A program made the position numbers and the translations under genes. Shown here in pieces: positions 35,290-48,070 of a stretch of DNA of 64,000 bases. Under the pieces are notes generated by a model, which saw only the letters and a program-made list of their open reading frames with translations, ran no database searches and was not told where the DNA came from. Source of the DNA: Mytilisepta virgata (lineage: Eukaryota; Mollusca; Bivalvia; Mytilida; Mytilidae); NCBI GenBank assembly GCA_028015205.1, contig JAPWFG010000024.1:930001-994000 (forward strand). The letters run 5' to 3'. Each line of letters starts with the position of its first letter. Within the stretch, counting starts at the first letter, position 1.

Positions 35290-37510
35290 ATACACTTTAT
35301 CATATATTTAAACAGAGGACTTCAAATTTTCCAAATTAAAGTCTACTGACACAAAGGAAATTGATTGGGGAAAATAGGGATTGGAAAAAAAGTCAAATAA
35401 TCGGAAAAAAAATTTAACATTTGTTTTTTGAAATTTGACCCACCAAAAAAAAAAAAATTCAAAAAAAAAAAATAGAAAAAAAAAAAAAAAAATACAAAAA
35501 AGTAAAATTGAAAAAAAATACAAAAAAGCTATGTGATAAATGGTAAGCCATGCGATAAAGGGTATGACGTCATAGACGTCAGATATGGACCAACATCATA
35601 GGATTTATCGTGTATTCAAAACTCCTGTACTTAGTACCAAATATTTGATATATAATTATATACACATACATGTAGTTGGAAACTATTTTGTTACATTAAA
35701 ATTGTTGTATCAAATTAACCATACACTTTTACGACACCATTGAATGACATTAAATAACCGGAAAAAATATTATTTAAAAAAAGCATTCAATTACATATAT
35801 TCACTCATAGCAAAAAAAAGGGGATATTTAAAGCTTCTGTGATTAGTTGATGTTTATTTTTTGTGTTTATTCATTCTGCCTGAATCATATGATGAGTCTT
35901 AAACCTTAACATCTGGCCAGACATGTATAATTAATTGTTTTGACTATGATCATGATGATAAGGAAGATCAAAATACCTTAATGCCCATTACCCTTATATC
36001 AGTTTGCTATGCACATGTAGATACATGTAGATAAATTAGTAATACAAAGAAATGCTTGGCTTGCCGTTTTGAGGAAAACTATAATATGAATTCGGACTTC
36101 ACACCTTCCGTATATATTTAATTTCTGTAAGATTGGAAGTTTATTTGGATACTGTGTACCAATAAAGCATATATCTTTCACTAAATGAAAAAAATGAATT
36201 GTTAATACAATTTCAGGTTTTTTGTTTTAGTTTAAACATATTTTATTTGCAAAGTAAAAGGGATTAGACACTAGTTAATCCAACTTAAGAAGTCTTTTCC
36301 CAATATACAGTACATTAATACATTTGAATATACTTTGAGCATGCGTTACAGAATCAAAACATGTAATTAAATTATATTTACAATAGAAAAAAACATAACA
36401 TATTTAAATTGAATTTGCGTGTGTGTGAGTTGTGTGGCAATCATTTGGTAATCGTTGAATTAAATCAAGTCAGAAGCTTTTGTTTCAGTTAAACAGACAA
36501 TAAAATCTGATATCCTTCGTTTTTATGTATTGTATTCTTTTGTCCCCAAATTCACTTTAACGTCTCGCAAAATTCGATTCAAAGACTTTACGCTAATGTT
36601 TGTCCCAGTCTGTTTTTTGTCTTATCACTAACAATTATCTCACACTGGAAACATTTCTTCATTTAGGATCAAACCGAATTTTCCCTGAGATCAACAAATT
36701 TGGCCGACCGTCGTTGTATTCATTCAGTTTGATGCAATTGTAAATGAGAGCAACTCGTTCAATTAAAAAGAATTGAATAGTGATATTTTGATAAAACGCC
36801 TTTTAAAAAGAATTGTATTTTGATATCCTTCATGTCTTTGTTACAATTCCAGTTAAAAAGAAGACTGTAAATTGATATCTTTGTTAAAAAATTAATTGGC
36901 CGTCAAATGATAAGAATATTAATTTAAAAAGTGCATTCTATCTTCACACAATTACTCAATTCATTGAACCCAACCTTAACGTCTAACTAGCGTTTTGTAG
37001 TCTTTTTACGGGTGTATACCATTCTAGTATATACATTTAAATTGTTTTATCTTTATGATTCATTTTGTGGTATATTACACATATATACGCTGAGACTTGC
37101 ATTTCAAAGAAGAGAATTTGTTTAAATTTCTTTGTGTAGGACGACTACATGTATATACTAATTGAAAAAAAGTATGAATAATCATTTCATGATACCAGTT
37201 AGAATGCACGATAGACTGTACATTGTTCATATGTTGAAAAATGATATTCAAGATAGTCACAACAATACTCAAGATAAAATATGAGGAAAACCGAAATGTT
37301 TCAAAGCATATTCAAACCCTAAAAGTATGATATTTACAAAACACAACACAACCAAACACGATATTAAACTAGACCATTGTAGATAGTGACATATGTTTGA
37401 CCAAATGGTTGTCCTATCCTTAATTAGTTAGTCAAATAAAAAGGTCAAGGGGGACTTTTACGCACAACAATCCAAACGAACACATGTTGAGATACATGTA
37501 CTATATTATT
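35290..37510. other. Non-coding DNA with A-rich low-complexity tract
   Basis: A-rich simple sequence occupies about 35440-35525 and explains the phenylalanine-rich minus-strand frame there. No gene or intact element recognised in the rest. Confidence 0.5.
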
Positions 37511-37646
37511 ATTGCGTAAGGTTTTCCCTATCGGCTTAGTTATTGGTCTGAGGCAAGCCATATTGGATTGAGGCGAAGCCGAAGTCCAATATGGCTAGCC
37601 AAGGATCAATAACTAACCAAAGCCAATATGGAAAACCTTGCGCAAT
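37511..37646. repeat. Foldback hairpin element with GAGGCGAAGCCGAAG loop
   Basis: Arms start ATTGCGTAAGGTTTTCC (37511) and end GGAAAACCTTGCGCAAT (37646). The inner parts CAAGCCATATTGGA and TCCAATATGGCTAG also pair. The loop is TTGAGGCGAAGCCGAAG. Downstream (37700-37765) CCAATATG and CAATACGGCA motifs recur. Confidence 0.88.
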
Positions 37647-38545
37647 TATACCTTTATTGACTAACCAGTCGAATATGTCATATTAACTAGTCCAATATGA
37701 TCCTTTAATGCCTAACCAGTCAATACGGCATATTGGACGGGTACGTGCCGTATTGGCGTACTTTGACATTTTGTATTGTATTGACAGGTTTTATCATATT
37801 TAGGCTTATTTTCTATTGTTAGTCAATAAATGTAGTATACTGATAATAATCGCAGGCAATATAGAGAGCATATGACACATATTTGTAGATATTTTTTAAT
37901 TTTAAATTTAACATGCTCCAGATAATTTGAAGAACCATGCATCAGACCAGTATCATAATATCAGCCTCTGGGCTCTCGGTCCCTTGCCCAAATATAGCTA
38001 CCCGTCAAATTGGAAATCCGGTAGATTATCAAGGCTGGTGAAAACTAACTAAGGATGTCTATTCACATTTGTTAGATAGAGGCAATGGAGTTGTGATTAC
38101 AACTATAAAATGCAAACGCCACATCCTGCAGACGTTTTAATTTGGTATGTTACTATTATGAGAGAGAAGTTCACAACCGGAAAGACAAAATTATCAAGTT
38201 TTTCATAATGTTTTGCATTTCAGTCGCCCTTTGTCGTGTGTAAGTAAGTGGTAATCTAGATAATGTATTTGTGATGTATAATATCAAGTCCATTGGGTTA
38301 GATAGGATAATCCTTAAGGTTACGATGGCATCATCTACATGTAAATAGCGGAAACTGAAATTACGGGACTGGGCTATCGCGCTTGCAAACAGTAGATGAA
38401 TATTTACCAGGAGTTGAATTGAAATTTCATAAAAAATTTGGTGATCAAGCTGGAAAACACTACACCTGACATAAGCTACAGATGTATACAGTTTTAATTC
38501 ATATTGAAATACAATGTATTTATATGATTATATCTTTAAAAGTAT
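37647..38545. other. Non-coding DNA, nothing recognised
   Basis: No frame or element that I can support, apart from echoes of the preceding hairpin to about 37765. Confidence 0.4.
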
Positions 38546-38965
38546 TTTGTGATAGATATATTACTACCACTGGGTCTATGTCCCTGCTGGTGGACTGTTA
38601 GTCCCCGAGGGCATTATCAGCCCAGTAGCCAGAACTTTTGTCCTGGCATGATTCATTACTCAAATGCCTTAATTTTCCGTTCAAAATTTGACAAAAATTA
38701 CCAGAAATTTCTAAGGCTCTTCCTTTTGATGCAGAGGTAACCCTTAGCTGAGTTTGGATACCTGTTTGTTTTAATTATTTTGATTTTTGATGGTTCTGCT
38801 TATTAATTCATCATTATATCTTTAACCGGTTTTCCAGTATTTTGATCTCGAGCACTGCTGATGAGTTGTCAGTCAACGAAATGACCATACAGTGCATCAA
38901 ATTTATTTCGGTATTTTGTAATACGTTTTAGTACTACAGATGTCCCGAAGGAATGTTCTAAAGGA
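38546..38965 (+). repeat. Dispersed bivalve repeat with GAGCACTGCTGATGAGT block
   Basis: It contains 'ggactgttagtccccgagggc' near 38592, 'gagcactgctgatgagttgtcagtc' near 38850-38875, then 'acagtgcatcaaatttatttcggtattttgtaatacg'. The same order of blocks recurs at 45.92-46.03 kb and, more diverged, at 44.7, 45.3, 50.5 (inverted), 12.6 and 2.1 kb. Confidence 0.65.
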
Positions 38966-40299
38966 GTAGGTATGGGACATAGTAGACTACATACACATGT
39001 ATTATGTGTTTTGTTTTGTACAATTCAATTTGATAAAAAAGAAATCTATTACATTTAAAGTAAAAATTTTAATTAGATATATACAAGGTAAGGCCAAAAT
39101 AAAAAATATTTAAATAAAGAAAAAAATACAGCAGGGCTAATATTTCTAGGCTCAATACTCTATCGGAAAAATTGTGTTGACGCCTAGTTTATAAATAGTG
39201 TTTTCGATCGTCTTTGTATTCACGGGTCTGTCTCTATCAACTATGTCTTTTGAGCAGGCTTCCTATTTCATTTAACCCCCTATACGTTTTGAGGATCATC
39301 GATATTTTCACATGGAATACAGACTTTAGGCTATATTAGAATGAATGAAAACATTGTTAATTGCATTGGCAATGGTTTTATCATAGGGTTCAAAACATCA
39401 TAACACCAATTACTGTTACTGTTATATCAAGTATCTATAAGCAATTGATATATGTCAGAGGGCTTGTTGTGCCTGTGCATTTAGTCGTAGTAAAAGATTC
39501 ATCATTGCGTAGCTTACATGTTCATGTATGAACCAGTAATACACGGCGTCATTATCTTTTATCAGTAAGTATATAGGAAGGGAATACTATTCATCATCAG
39601 GGGAATTATGCGCTGAGACCTCACCATTTCTCCATAGAAGATTGAAACATTTGAGAGTTTTCGTAAATAGATTTAAACTGTGAAAGATAAGTACACCAAC
39701 AAAAGTTATGCTCGATTGTATTTTGCAAACTCCATGTTACTTTACAAATCTCATTCTACAAACTTCCAACAGTTCCTGATTACAAGTAATTTAATGGCTT
39801 TTGCAACAAAAGTTTTGTCAGATGTGGTGTCAATAAACATGTATCTGAAAAAGATCTGATGAGATTATCTCTTTTATTTTCTAAACAATTTGATAAATAA
39901 AAAATACCTTTAATTATACAACGATGCCGTGCCGTCAGTAGTTAATCTTTATGCAACTGGTACATTGTAGCTTAAATACTATAGAATGGGTAACAACTTA
40001 ACAAATAGAATCTATTTCGTGTGATCTATGCCGTATTATTGTAGGGTAAAGGTACCTAAAATAACTCCTCTATCTTAGGAGTTAAGTTGTTTTATGCATT
40101 CCAGGTTCCTGATATAAGAAACCTAGAGTACAGTCTGGTTCTCAAAAACTCTTTAAAGCATTAAATACCGACCCACAGCTATAGGCAACAATTAACTACA
40201 GCTCGAAATAATTGAGGGTTTTCCTTTGTTTTTTTGTGTTTTATTTTGTGTTTGACCGTTACAGTGTTCCAATATATAAGATGATGTTGGACCTGTTCC
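38966..40299. other. Non-coding DNA, nothing recognised
   Basis: AT-rich sequence with no supported frame or repeat. Confidence 0.4.
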
Positions 40300-40600
40300 C
40301 ACTGTTGTAATATTTCACGTACCTTCACCGATTTGTGACTACTACCGGATTAACTTTGTTGAACGTCACGACGGGTGCGGTATACGGAACAGGAACTGCT
40401 TACTCTTCCGGAGCACCTGAGTTCACTCCTTGTTTTTATAGAAGTTCGTGTTGTTCATTGTTTTTTAGTTTTCATTGTTTATTTGTTGTGCTTGTGGTTG
40501 TTCATTTGCCTTCCCGGGTTTTGTCTGTCTACTGGATTACGTTTTTTGGATTGCTCCTTAGGTATATTTGTCCTCTTTATACATGGATTTGTGGGTACAT
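40300..40600 (+). repeat. Retroelement 3'-tail repeat (CCGGAGCACCTGAGTTCAC)
   Basis: 'cacgacgggtgcggtata', 'aactgcttactcttccggagcacctgagttcactcc' and 'gttcgtgttgttcattgttt' are in the order I know from abundant mussel repeats. The 3' part (40505-40585) matches the short repeat also at 4.6 and 51.7 kb. The overlapping open frames of 77-97 residues are not genes. Confidence 0.6.
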
Positions 40601-41241
40601 TGGAATAACGAATTCAGGTATATCATAATGTGTAAAAAGTACAAAACTGTGAGAAATGGTGTCATCGAAGAAACAAATAAAAAAGAAGACGAAGAAATTT
40701 GTTACCAACAAAGTATCAAAGGCAAACAAATTACTGAAGTTGCAATGAACTAATATATACATTTCAACCTTACTTTGAACAGGATTAAAGAAAACAACTT
40801 TATTCATATTTTTTATTAAAAAATATAATATAACGATTCAGTATAAATCATATAGTGGAATGGTTATTATAACAAGGTTTATGAGTATTTACAATTTATG
40901 ACTGATCAGATCAAGGATATTGTCCACGTCGCATTTGTAATGTTTGTCTTTTCACTAACTACATTTGTAGTTTGTATTATATAAGCTTCTCCTACATTAG
41001 GAGCACAGTTATATCACATAACACTGTAACTATTCTACACACATTTCTCATATATATACATGTACAAACGTATATTATGTGTTTGTACATGTATTCCTTA
41101 TGATGTATTCTTAAATATTGTTATTCTCAGCTCCTCTGTGTTTTACTGAGCTCCAATCTGTTCAAATGTCAGAGTGAATGGTATTTATCAATCGTTATGG
41201 AAAGTAACTTCTTCTTTCCACGTATCGAACAAAAAAGGGAC
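40601..41241. other. 3' flank of the RGK gene
   Basis: Contains TTTATT (minus-strand AATAAA) near 40815, about 430 bp beyond the stop codon of the minus-strand gene, a possible poly-A signal. Several TACATGTA motifs lie near 41060-41090. No other gene. Confidence 0.4.
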
Positions 41242-42937
41242 TCATTTCACGTCTAACAAAACATCCATAGATACTTTAGATTTTCTTTTGAAAAGTTTGC
41301 TTAAAAGCCCCCTTGGTCCTCTATGTTGTGATTCGTCTTTCCTTGGCAATTGTGTGGACTGTTCAATAACTTCTGGATTTAATTTTGTTTTTATTTCTTT
41401 CAGAATGCCAACAAGCAGTTCATCAACTTGGTGGTTCAATGCAGCTGAGGTTTCAATATATTTGCAGTCATACTTTTTAGCAGTGTTTTTTGCCTCTGAA
41501 AAGTAAAACAGAATATCAGATGAATCTACAGACACAAAATAATAGTAGGGTACAAAAGAAATATTTTGTCACAAAATATTGTGTAATCTTTGGTTTATGT
41601 GTGAAAGGGTACGTGGAAAATGTTTTCAGTGGTGTTTTTTACTATTCAGTAAAACTTGGGTAAAAAACAAAGCCAAAAAGTAATAACCGATACCTTATAG
41701 AAAATAAACCAACAACGAGGCTAAACAGGATAGCAAAAACCAATATAGTGTCAACTTTGACTTTGAGAGTTTCATACCTAATTTATATTAACAGAATTAC
41801 CAAATACGAGTGTAGGATATTCCTCCTTGCAAATTCATAGCAGAAAATGTATCTACATATTTTTTTATTTAATCCTTTCTAGATAAGTAGATAAGAGACT
41901 TGATGACAGAAAAATTCAGAGACGGTACAAAAGGCCTACCTTCGGATGATATTTGTCGTTTACGAACAAGATCCACTTTGTTTGCCACTAATACAATCGC
42001 TCTGTCATTGAACAGTTCATTTCTCAAATAGATCAAGTAATTTGTAGCTTCTTCAAATGTCGACCTCTCGTGGACAGAAAAGACAACTATAAAGGCATCA
42101 GCAGACATCTTCTCAACATTATACTGAAAAATAAACATACATGTATGGAACATTTATCATTGCGATTTTGTCATTTTAGATATTTTGCGATATTGAGAAA
42201 AATCCCGCTTCATTCATATAAAAAATTACAAAATGCAAGTTTGAATTATTGCGATTACAACCCTGTCGCATTTTTCGCAATAATAAAAACATCGCAATAA
42301 TTCCCGAATTTACAGTAATGCATATTGCATACAACGTTTCTTTTATGAAGTGAGCTTCTGAACCCCTTTTTGAAATGTACATAATGGTAATTAAAACCGA
42401 ATTAAGCGAATATTTTCCATAAGAAACTACAGTCTCAACAGTTACACCAGACAGCGACCAATTCAGAGAGAGAGAGAAGGGGTGGGGGCTTTTATATTAT
42501 TAAAGAAATAACTCTGACCGCATTAAAACTAGACATGAACTGAAATGTTCAAGGAGGTTGAACAAAGTTTAGATCTTTGAGGCCTTGGTACTTATATGTT
42601 TTTAAGTTATACATAAACCTATATCTTAGGAACATTTTATATGTGGCAGTACATGAATTAAAGGTGACGAGAAATAGGCAATAATTAGAACGTTAACCTC
42701 GTGTACAGTGGATTAAGCTGAATCTATTTGTATATTTCAGACTTACTTTATTATTGGATAGATCGATGAACTCTAACGTAGACTCCTCATTGTCAATCAC
42801 CACTGTTAACGTCTGTTCGTCCAGTTCTTCTGAAAGGAAATATATATAATTTTATATTATAATTCACTTGAATATTTTATTGCAATAAATGGTATTATTT
42901 AGTTTTTCACATACAGAGAGTCAAAGAAAGAATGGCG

Positions 42938-42978
<41 letters not shown>

Positions 42979-43782
42979 ATTATTGACTGATTGTAATTAG
43001 CACAGTTACCATGTAACAAATATATTATATCATCGGTTACATACCAGGGATTTTTAACATTGCAAAGTAATTGCTTAAAGAGCTTATGTCTGTAAATTCG
43101 CAAAATAATTTGGCATCAATAAAAATGTTATTATACTGAATGTATTGTAAAAACGATAGGTAAAAAAATGTTTTTATTAATTAAATCCTGGAATATAAAA
43201 TGAATGTTTAAAAATGATGAGTAATTAAATGTCATTCTTACCATTTTCAAAGTCGTAAGAACACAAATATTCAGAACTCATAAATTGTTTTGTGATTGTC
43301 GTTTTCCCAACTGCATCAGCACCCATCACACAAATTCTATAATACCCAGATGAGGAAGTAGTCGAACATCCGCAGCAAATGGCACTGTCGTCTGATATCT
43401 CACTTGACAATCGTTTACGATAACAGTCTGTTTGGGACAACGATGAGCCTACACTAGCAGTACTTAATCGGCGTTCGTCTTCGCGGTTCTGTTTTATCCC
43501 TTTAGGTGTCATTCGGAATGATCTAACTCGCCTCACTTGTTGTCTTTTTCCATCAATATGGTCTTCAAACGAACCAGATAACGCCTTTTCCGTTGCAATG
43601 GGAAGGCTATTTCTCCGTTTCTCATCATCAAACACATCAAGGTGGTTTTTTCTCGATTTATACTTTATCGATGATGTCCGAGAATTTGGTTCAGAACGTA
43701 CAATAAAAACTTGATCTATAACATATCCTTCTTCTTGAAGTTCTAATGTTTTTGTTTGATCAATGGTCTCACCGAAAGCCAT
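41242..43782 (-). CDS. RGK-type (Rad/Gem/Rem) small GTPase, four coding exons
   Basis: Exons on the minus strand are 43782-43242, 42829-42747, 42123-41940 and 41495-41242 (541, 83, 184 and 254 bp), giving 353 residues. A Ser/Arg-rich N-terminal extension of about 145 residues carries RRNSLP (56-61), a 14-3-3-type motif. The Ras-like domain has G1 GADAVGKT (154-161), G4 NKVD (256-259) and G5 ETSA (284-287). The NK.DLVRKR and YDCKYIETSAALNHQVDEL stretches are typical of RGK proteins. The G3 region reads IDLSNNK, neither DTAG nor the RGK DxWE, and switch II is about six residues shorter than in Ras. The C-terminus is polybasic (LLSKLFKRKSK) without a CAAX box, as in RGKs, implying prenyl-independent membrane binding. 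RGK proteins inhibit voltage-gated calcium channels and affect the cytoskeleton. Which of these applies here is unknown. Confidence 0.9.
42940..42976. repeat. AG dinucleotide microsatellite in RGK intron 1
   Basis: About 18 uninterrupted AG units, inside the intron between the first two coding exons. The minus-strand frame over it (SLSLSL) is an artefact. Confidence 0.98.
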
Positions 43783-43880
43783 TTCCGTTATATGTATATC
43801 CTGCTCGAAAAAAGTTCTTAGTCAAAGTTATTATTATCTGCTTTAGCATTCATTTATGAATTTCCTCCCAAACGTCATCT

Positions 43881-43890
43881 CTTTTATACC
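43881..43890 (-). promoter_or_regulatory. TATA box of the RGK gene
   Basis: On the minus strand the sequence reads GGTATAAAAG, a textbook TATA box, ending 98 bp before the ATG at 43782. A TGACGT half-site lies between TATA and ATG (43872-43877). Confidence 0.7.
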
Positions 43891-43948
43891 CGAGTGATGA
43901 AACCTCAACAAAGAATGATTCATTTTAGAATGCCAATCACCCGAAGTT

Positions 43949-43956
43949 TGACGTCA
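43949..43956. promoter_or_regulatory. Consensus CRE (TGACGTCA) upstream of the RGK gene
   Basis: A full palindromic cAMP response element 58 bp upstream of the TATA box, with a CCAAT box in inverted orientation between them (43933-43937). CREB/ATF proteins bind this site. Vertebrate RGK genes are stimulus-induced, so rapid induction by cAMP or calcium is a reasonable inference. Confidence 0.65.
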
Positions 43957-44679
43957 TACAATAGTAGAGGTGCATCGCCAGTAATAAGTACAGTATAATG
44001 ACATGAGATAAGCAATCATTATACAGTTGTTTACGGTGCAAATATATAATAATTTCTTAATTATAGTGGTATCTTTAATATTCATTCCTCTTGATTATTA
44101 TTAAGTAATAAAACTGTAATACAGGAGGATCACAGCGGGTAGAAATAGTTTGTTTTATTGGAAATATATGGGAGGCCGCAATTTTGACAGTATGAAAACT
44201 AATAACAAAGCAAAAAAAAAAAAAAAAAATTATTTTTAAAAATAACTATTACAATCGGTTTATTAGCCATTATACTAATCGAATGACTGCATTTTAGCAT
44301 AATCTACTAGTCGGTGCAAATCTTATGTCACAAAGAACAAAGCAATATATCATGTTTTTAATGCCAGTTCTAGGTGCTTTGTTTTATCTAATGACATTAC
44401 TTTTCTAGTAAGAGAACTATTCTTGGTGCTGTACTATATTAAACTAATCATACAATAAATACTGCACTAAATAAAAGGTTTATATCATTTTGGCTTGACC
44501 TTTGAAAAGATACGTGTAAACTACTTCCCCTTATCTCAAAGCCACAGAATATAACTGCCTTATTGCTCATCCACATATGTCACCTAGAACATACACTTAA
44601 CACTGGATACAAATGTTGCAGAATCATTCTGTAACTCAGGAATGAAGTTCACATAACCACCAGTGACATTTAATTTGCT
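43957..44679. other. Upstream region of the RGK gene
   Basis: Nothing recognised beyond the CRE. A poly-A tract lies at 44210-44230. Confidence 0.4.
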
Positions 44680-44835
44680 CTTCAACCTTTTGGATTGTTG
44701 TTTTAGATTTCAACATTTTTGGCCTTGAGCACAACTGATGAGTCGTAAATCGACAAAATGTGCACATCTTGTGCATCAACATTGGTATTAAAGAATTATT
44801 TCGACAAATTATTATTTTGTTTATAAGATTTCCCA
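44680..44835 (+). repeat. Dispersed bivalve repeat (CAACATTTTTGGCCTTGAGC)
   Basis: The order 'caaccttttggattgttgtttta', 'caacatttttggccttgagcac', 'gatgagtcgtaaatcgac', 'tgtgcatcaacattggtatta' is shared with the copy at 45.3 kb and, inverted, 50.5 kb. Confidence 0.7.
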
Positions 44836-45028
44836 AATGTTAATATTATTTGATACACACATGTGTATTTTGATAAAATTATTAATAAAATATAAAATCA
44901 ATAAGTGACAATATCCGATTATATAACACAATGAAAAATGTTTTTGATGATTTCTAATACGTCAGCAATGAACAAAACCATACATGTACAAAAAGGTACT
45001 TAAAAGGCATTATCTAGTGATATCCTAC

Positions 45029-45045
45029 CCCCCCCCCCCCCCCCC
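45029..45045. repeat. Poly-C tract
   Basis: A run of about 17 C followed by a short CA repeat. Confidence 0.9.
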
Positions 45046-45289
45046 ACACACACACCGAAAAGGTGCTATTAAAACATTAACGACAGCAAATCCAAACTAA
45101 AAATACTATTCAATATAACCAAAGTGGGTAAACAAAAGACAGCCAAATACAAAGTTCCATGTTAGGACAGCATGACGACTTTTTTTACTGTTACAAAAAT
45201 CTAAAATTTGTAAAAACTAAGGTGGATCTCCCTCGTGCATAATTTTGTCCTTAGAGGGTTTTGGCATAACACCTTTTGGTCATTTTGGT

Positions 45290-45435
45290 AATTTTGACTT
45301 GCTCTTCAACCTTTTGGATTATTGTTTTGGATTTCAACATTTTAGGCCTTGACCTGAGCACAATTGATGAGTCGTAAACAGAAGAAATGTGCACATCTTG
45401 TGCATCAAAACTGGTATCAAAGAAGATACTTTTAA
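45290..45435 (+). repeat. Dispersed bivalve repeat, second copy
   Basis: Close relative of the copy 600 bp upstream: 'cttcaaccttttggattattgtt', 'gatgagtcgtaaacagaagaaat', 'gtgcatcaaaactggtatcaaaga'. Both copies face the same way. Confidence 0.7.
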
Positions 45436-45914
45436 TATGTTTACGAGTACCCAACGCTGCATTATTGCTGATAGAACTTAATGTCAGCCACACTTAAGCA
45501 TACTAATTTAGAAGCAGACATACAATGAAAACGGGTCCCATAAACATTTCATTCAATATATATGTACACGTTGCTATTAAAGGCAACTGATCATAAAAAT
45601 AGCAAAGAAGCAAACAAAACAAAAATACCGTCGCTAAACTACGTAATGTACTTAATAAGGAAAAGATTGAAAACCTGTAATTGTATAGTATTAAGAGATT
45701 TATGTTTCCGATAACATATATGAATCCTGGTCGTATTTGTAATCGGTTTGATATAGTGTGCATTTTTGTCTCCTTTTATTTGACCTTGCCTTCATTTCAA
45801 AAGACCGTCTACATTTTTTAGCAATCTTTTAGTCGGTGCTATCTGTCGTCACCAAGGACAAATGGAATCTTTTGAAGCCAGTTTTAGGTTTAGGTGATTT
45901 ATCTAATGACATAA

Positions 45915-46035
45915 CTTTCTGATGTGTTGTCAGTCAACGAGCACTGATGATAAGTTGTCAGTCAACGAAATGGCCATACAGTGCATCAAATAATATATTT
46001 CGGTATTTTGTGATACGTTTTACTTCTATTATTTT
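45915..46035 (+). repeat. Dispersed bivalve repeat, GAGCACTGATGATAAGTTGTC copy
   Basis: Contains a small direct duplication of 'gttgtcagtcaacga', then 'ccatacagtgcatcaaat' and 'atttcggtattttgtgatacgtttta', matching 38866-38935. Confidence 0.7.
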
Positions 46036-48070
46036 TAGTGCTGTACTATATTCAACTCATCACACATTAATAGCCGCAAAATCTGAATGATTTGTATCGT
46101 TTGACTTAACCTCTGTAAAGATGAACTACTTCCCCCACCACAAAATTGTAAACTAGTTCAGCCGCTTTATTGCTCATAGAACTTAATGTCAGCCAGAGCA
46201 GATCACTTACATACTCAAAGTGCAGCGTAAAAATGTTGCAGATTCATTCATTGAAACTGGAATCATGTTCCTTTACACGCAAATATCGCTCTCTGGATAC
46301 AATCCCTTTGGACATTACAGTATACAAACATTAAAAGGTTATATTAAAATAGACGAATTTGGAAGATCCATCAGAGAAACAACATCTTTCTCGATTGAGC
46401 CTGGGCAAAGATCTAGTCATCTTCGGTTGGTCATCAACTATTAACAATAGTTCATGACTTAAGACGAGAAATAAATATGACACGGAAACAAAAAAAAGGT
46501 ACCGAAAACAGTACTTGAAAAAGTTGGAAATTCCAATTTAATCACGTCTAGCACAATTAATTTAGAAATACAAAGGTACACTGAAAGCAGAAAAAGACAT
46601 GTACAGTCATAGGTATTGGTAATTTTTACTTAAGTAAGCCGTATAATTCAATGAGTTAGTAATTGACTTTTCTTCATTTTTAGATTATTGTATTTACATT
46701 ATAATTAATTTTATTTTCCAATTGTTTTGTTTGTACGGAGTCCTGTTTAATTACTTCATTTTAAATATTTAACTATTCTTTGTCAATCATATCATTTCTT
46801 GCCCTAATTATCTGCATTTAAAAAATGAATAATTATATCGTTTATTTTAAATCCATATGTTCTTTTAAGCAAGTGCATGTTGTCACCATGTTGTCACCAT
46901 TATTCACTGGTGGTAAGTCAACACATGTAAAAGTACAGCCATTGCACTAGATAGACTAGATAGACTAAGTTCTTCTTGAAGGCCACGATAATAATAATGT
47001 ACTATTGTTTTCGCAGACAAAACATTGTTATCTATGATTTTTCCGCTCACTTTAAATGTGATATAAGATACATCAAGTGCATTTTATCAACGTTTATTTA
47101 TCTCTAAGAGTTGATGGGTAAGCTACAAAATGCATGTTCATGTGGTTAGAAAATATAATTATTGCTTTAAATAACGGCAAATTGATTAAATACATGTAAA
47201 AAAAAATATATGAACGAGGGTTTTTACATCGGCACTGTACCGTGTCCTTCAGTATTAAGCAAACAAAGCACCATATGAATAATGCTGAAAATTGCAGTAT
47301 TAAATACATTACAAAGATTGGTCAGAATTAAAAAATAAATTCTCCAATTAAAGTGCAGGATTTTTTCATAAAACATATTGAATCAGTATTAAAAGTAAAT
47401 TTGTATATGTAAAGTCAAGAAATACCAAAGGGATATTCGAAGGAGAGAAAAATTATAACAACTGACAAACTCCGGAGAACAACGAAGACAAGACCAAAAC
47501 AATACATGCACTACAATTAAAAACTAAAAGCATATGTGCCTCAAATTATGCATCATACAATGTAACTAGGAACGAGAAGGACTATAATGGACGTGAAGGC
47601 TTTCATTTTGTTACATCATAGCATTATAACAATAATTGGGGAGAATTTTATTGTTGTATATCAGGTTTCGATTAAAATAATCGATGTACTTTTCACAGTC
47701 GGTCAATGCCTCATTTACAGCAACAATACTTCGGAACATTGAACTAATCAAACAAATGGGTAATAAATACGATCCACAAGCAATTATCAAGTTTGAAACA
47801 CATCTTTATCTACTGATAGTTCCCCAAAAATGGAACAATACAGCTACATGTATTATATCACATAAGCGGACAAAAATTCCAAACAATGGCTGTTTACTTG
47901 GAACAATCATTTGGTGGCGAAAACAAAATGTTGATATTTGTGGTAGTACATGCATAGCTCAAAAACGAATCAAGTTTCGAAATCCCAAATTATAAAACCC
48001 TTTGAGTGGTGCTAAAAATACAAACAATGCACATTCTTGATCACAATTATAGTTATACTGCACTTTAGAC
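46036..48070. other. Non-coding DNA, nothing recognised
   Basis: Open frames at 46220-46444 and 47684-47995 have no splice signals or family resemblance that I can support. The rest is AT-rich. A short duplication of 'catgttgtcaccat' lies near 46877-46900. Confidence 0.4.

Noticed and set aside
35308..35523. Minus-strand Phe-rich frame
   Set aside because: Translation of an A-rich low-complexity tract.
40335..40628. 97-residue frame with hydrophobic segments
   Set aside because: It lies in a dispersed retroelement-tail repeat found at other places in the window.
47684..47995. 103-residue open frame
   Set aside because: No splice signals and no family resemblance; no supporting context.
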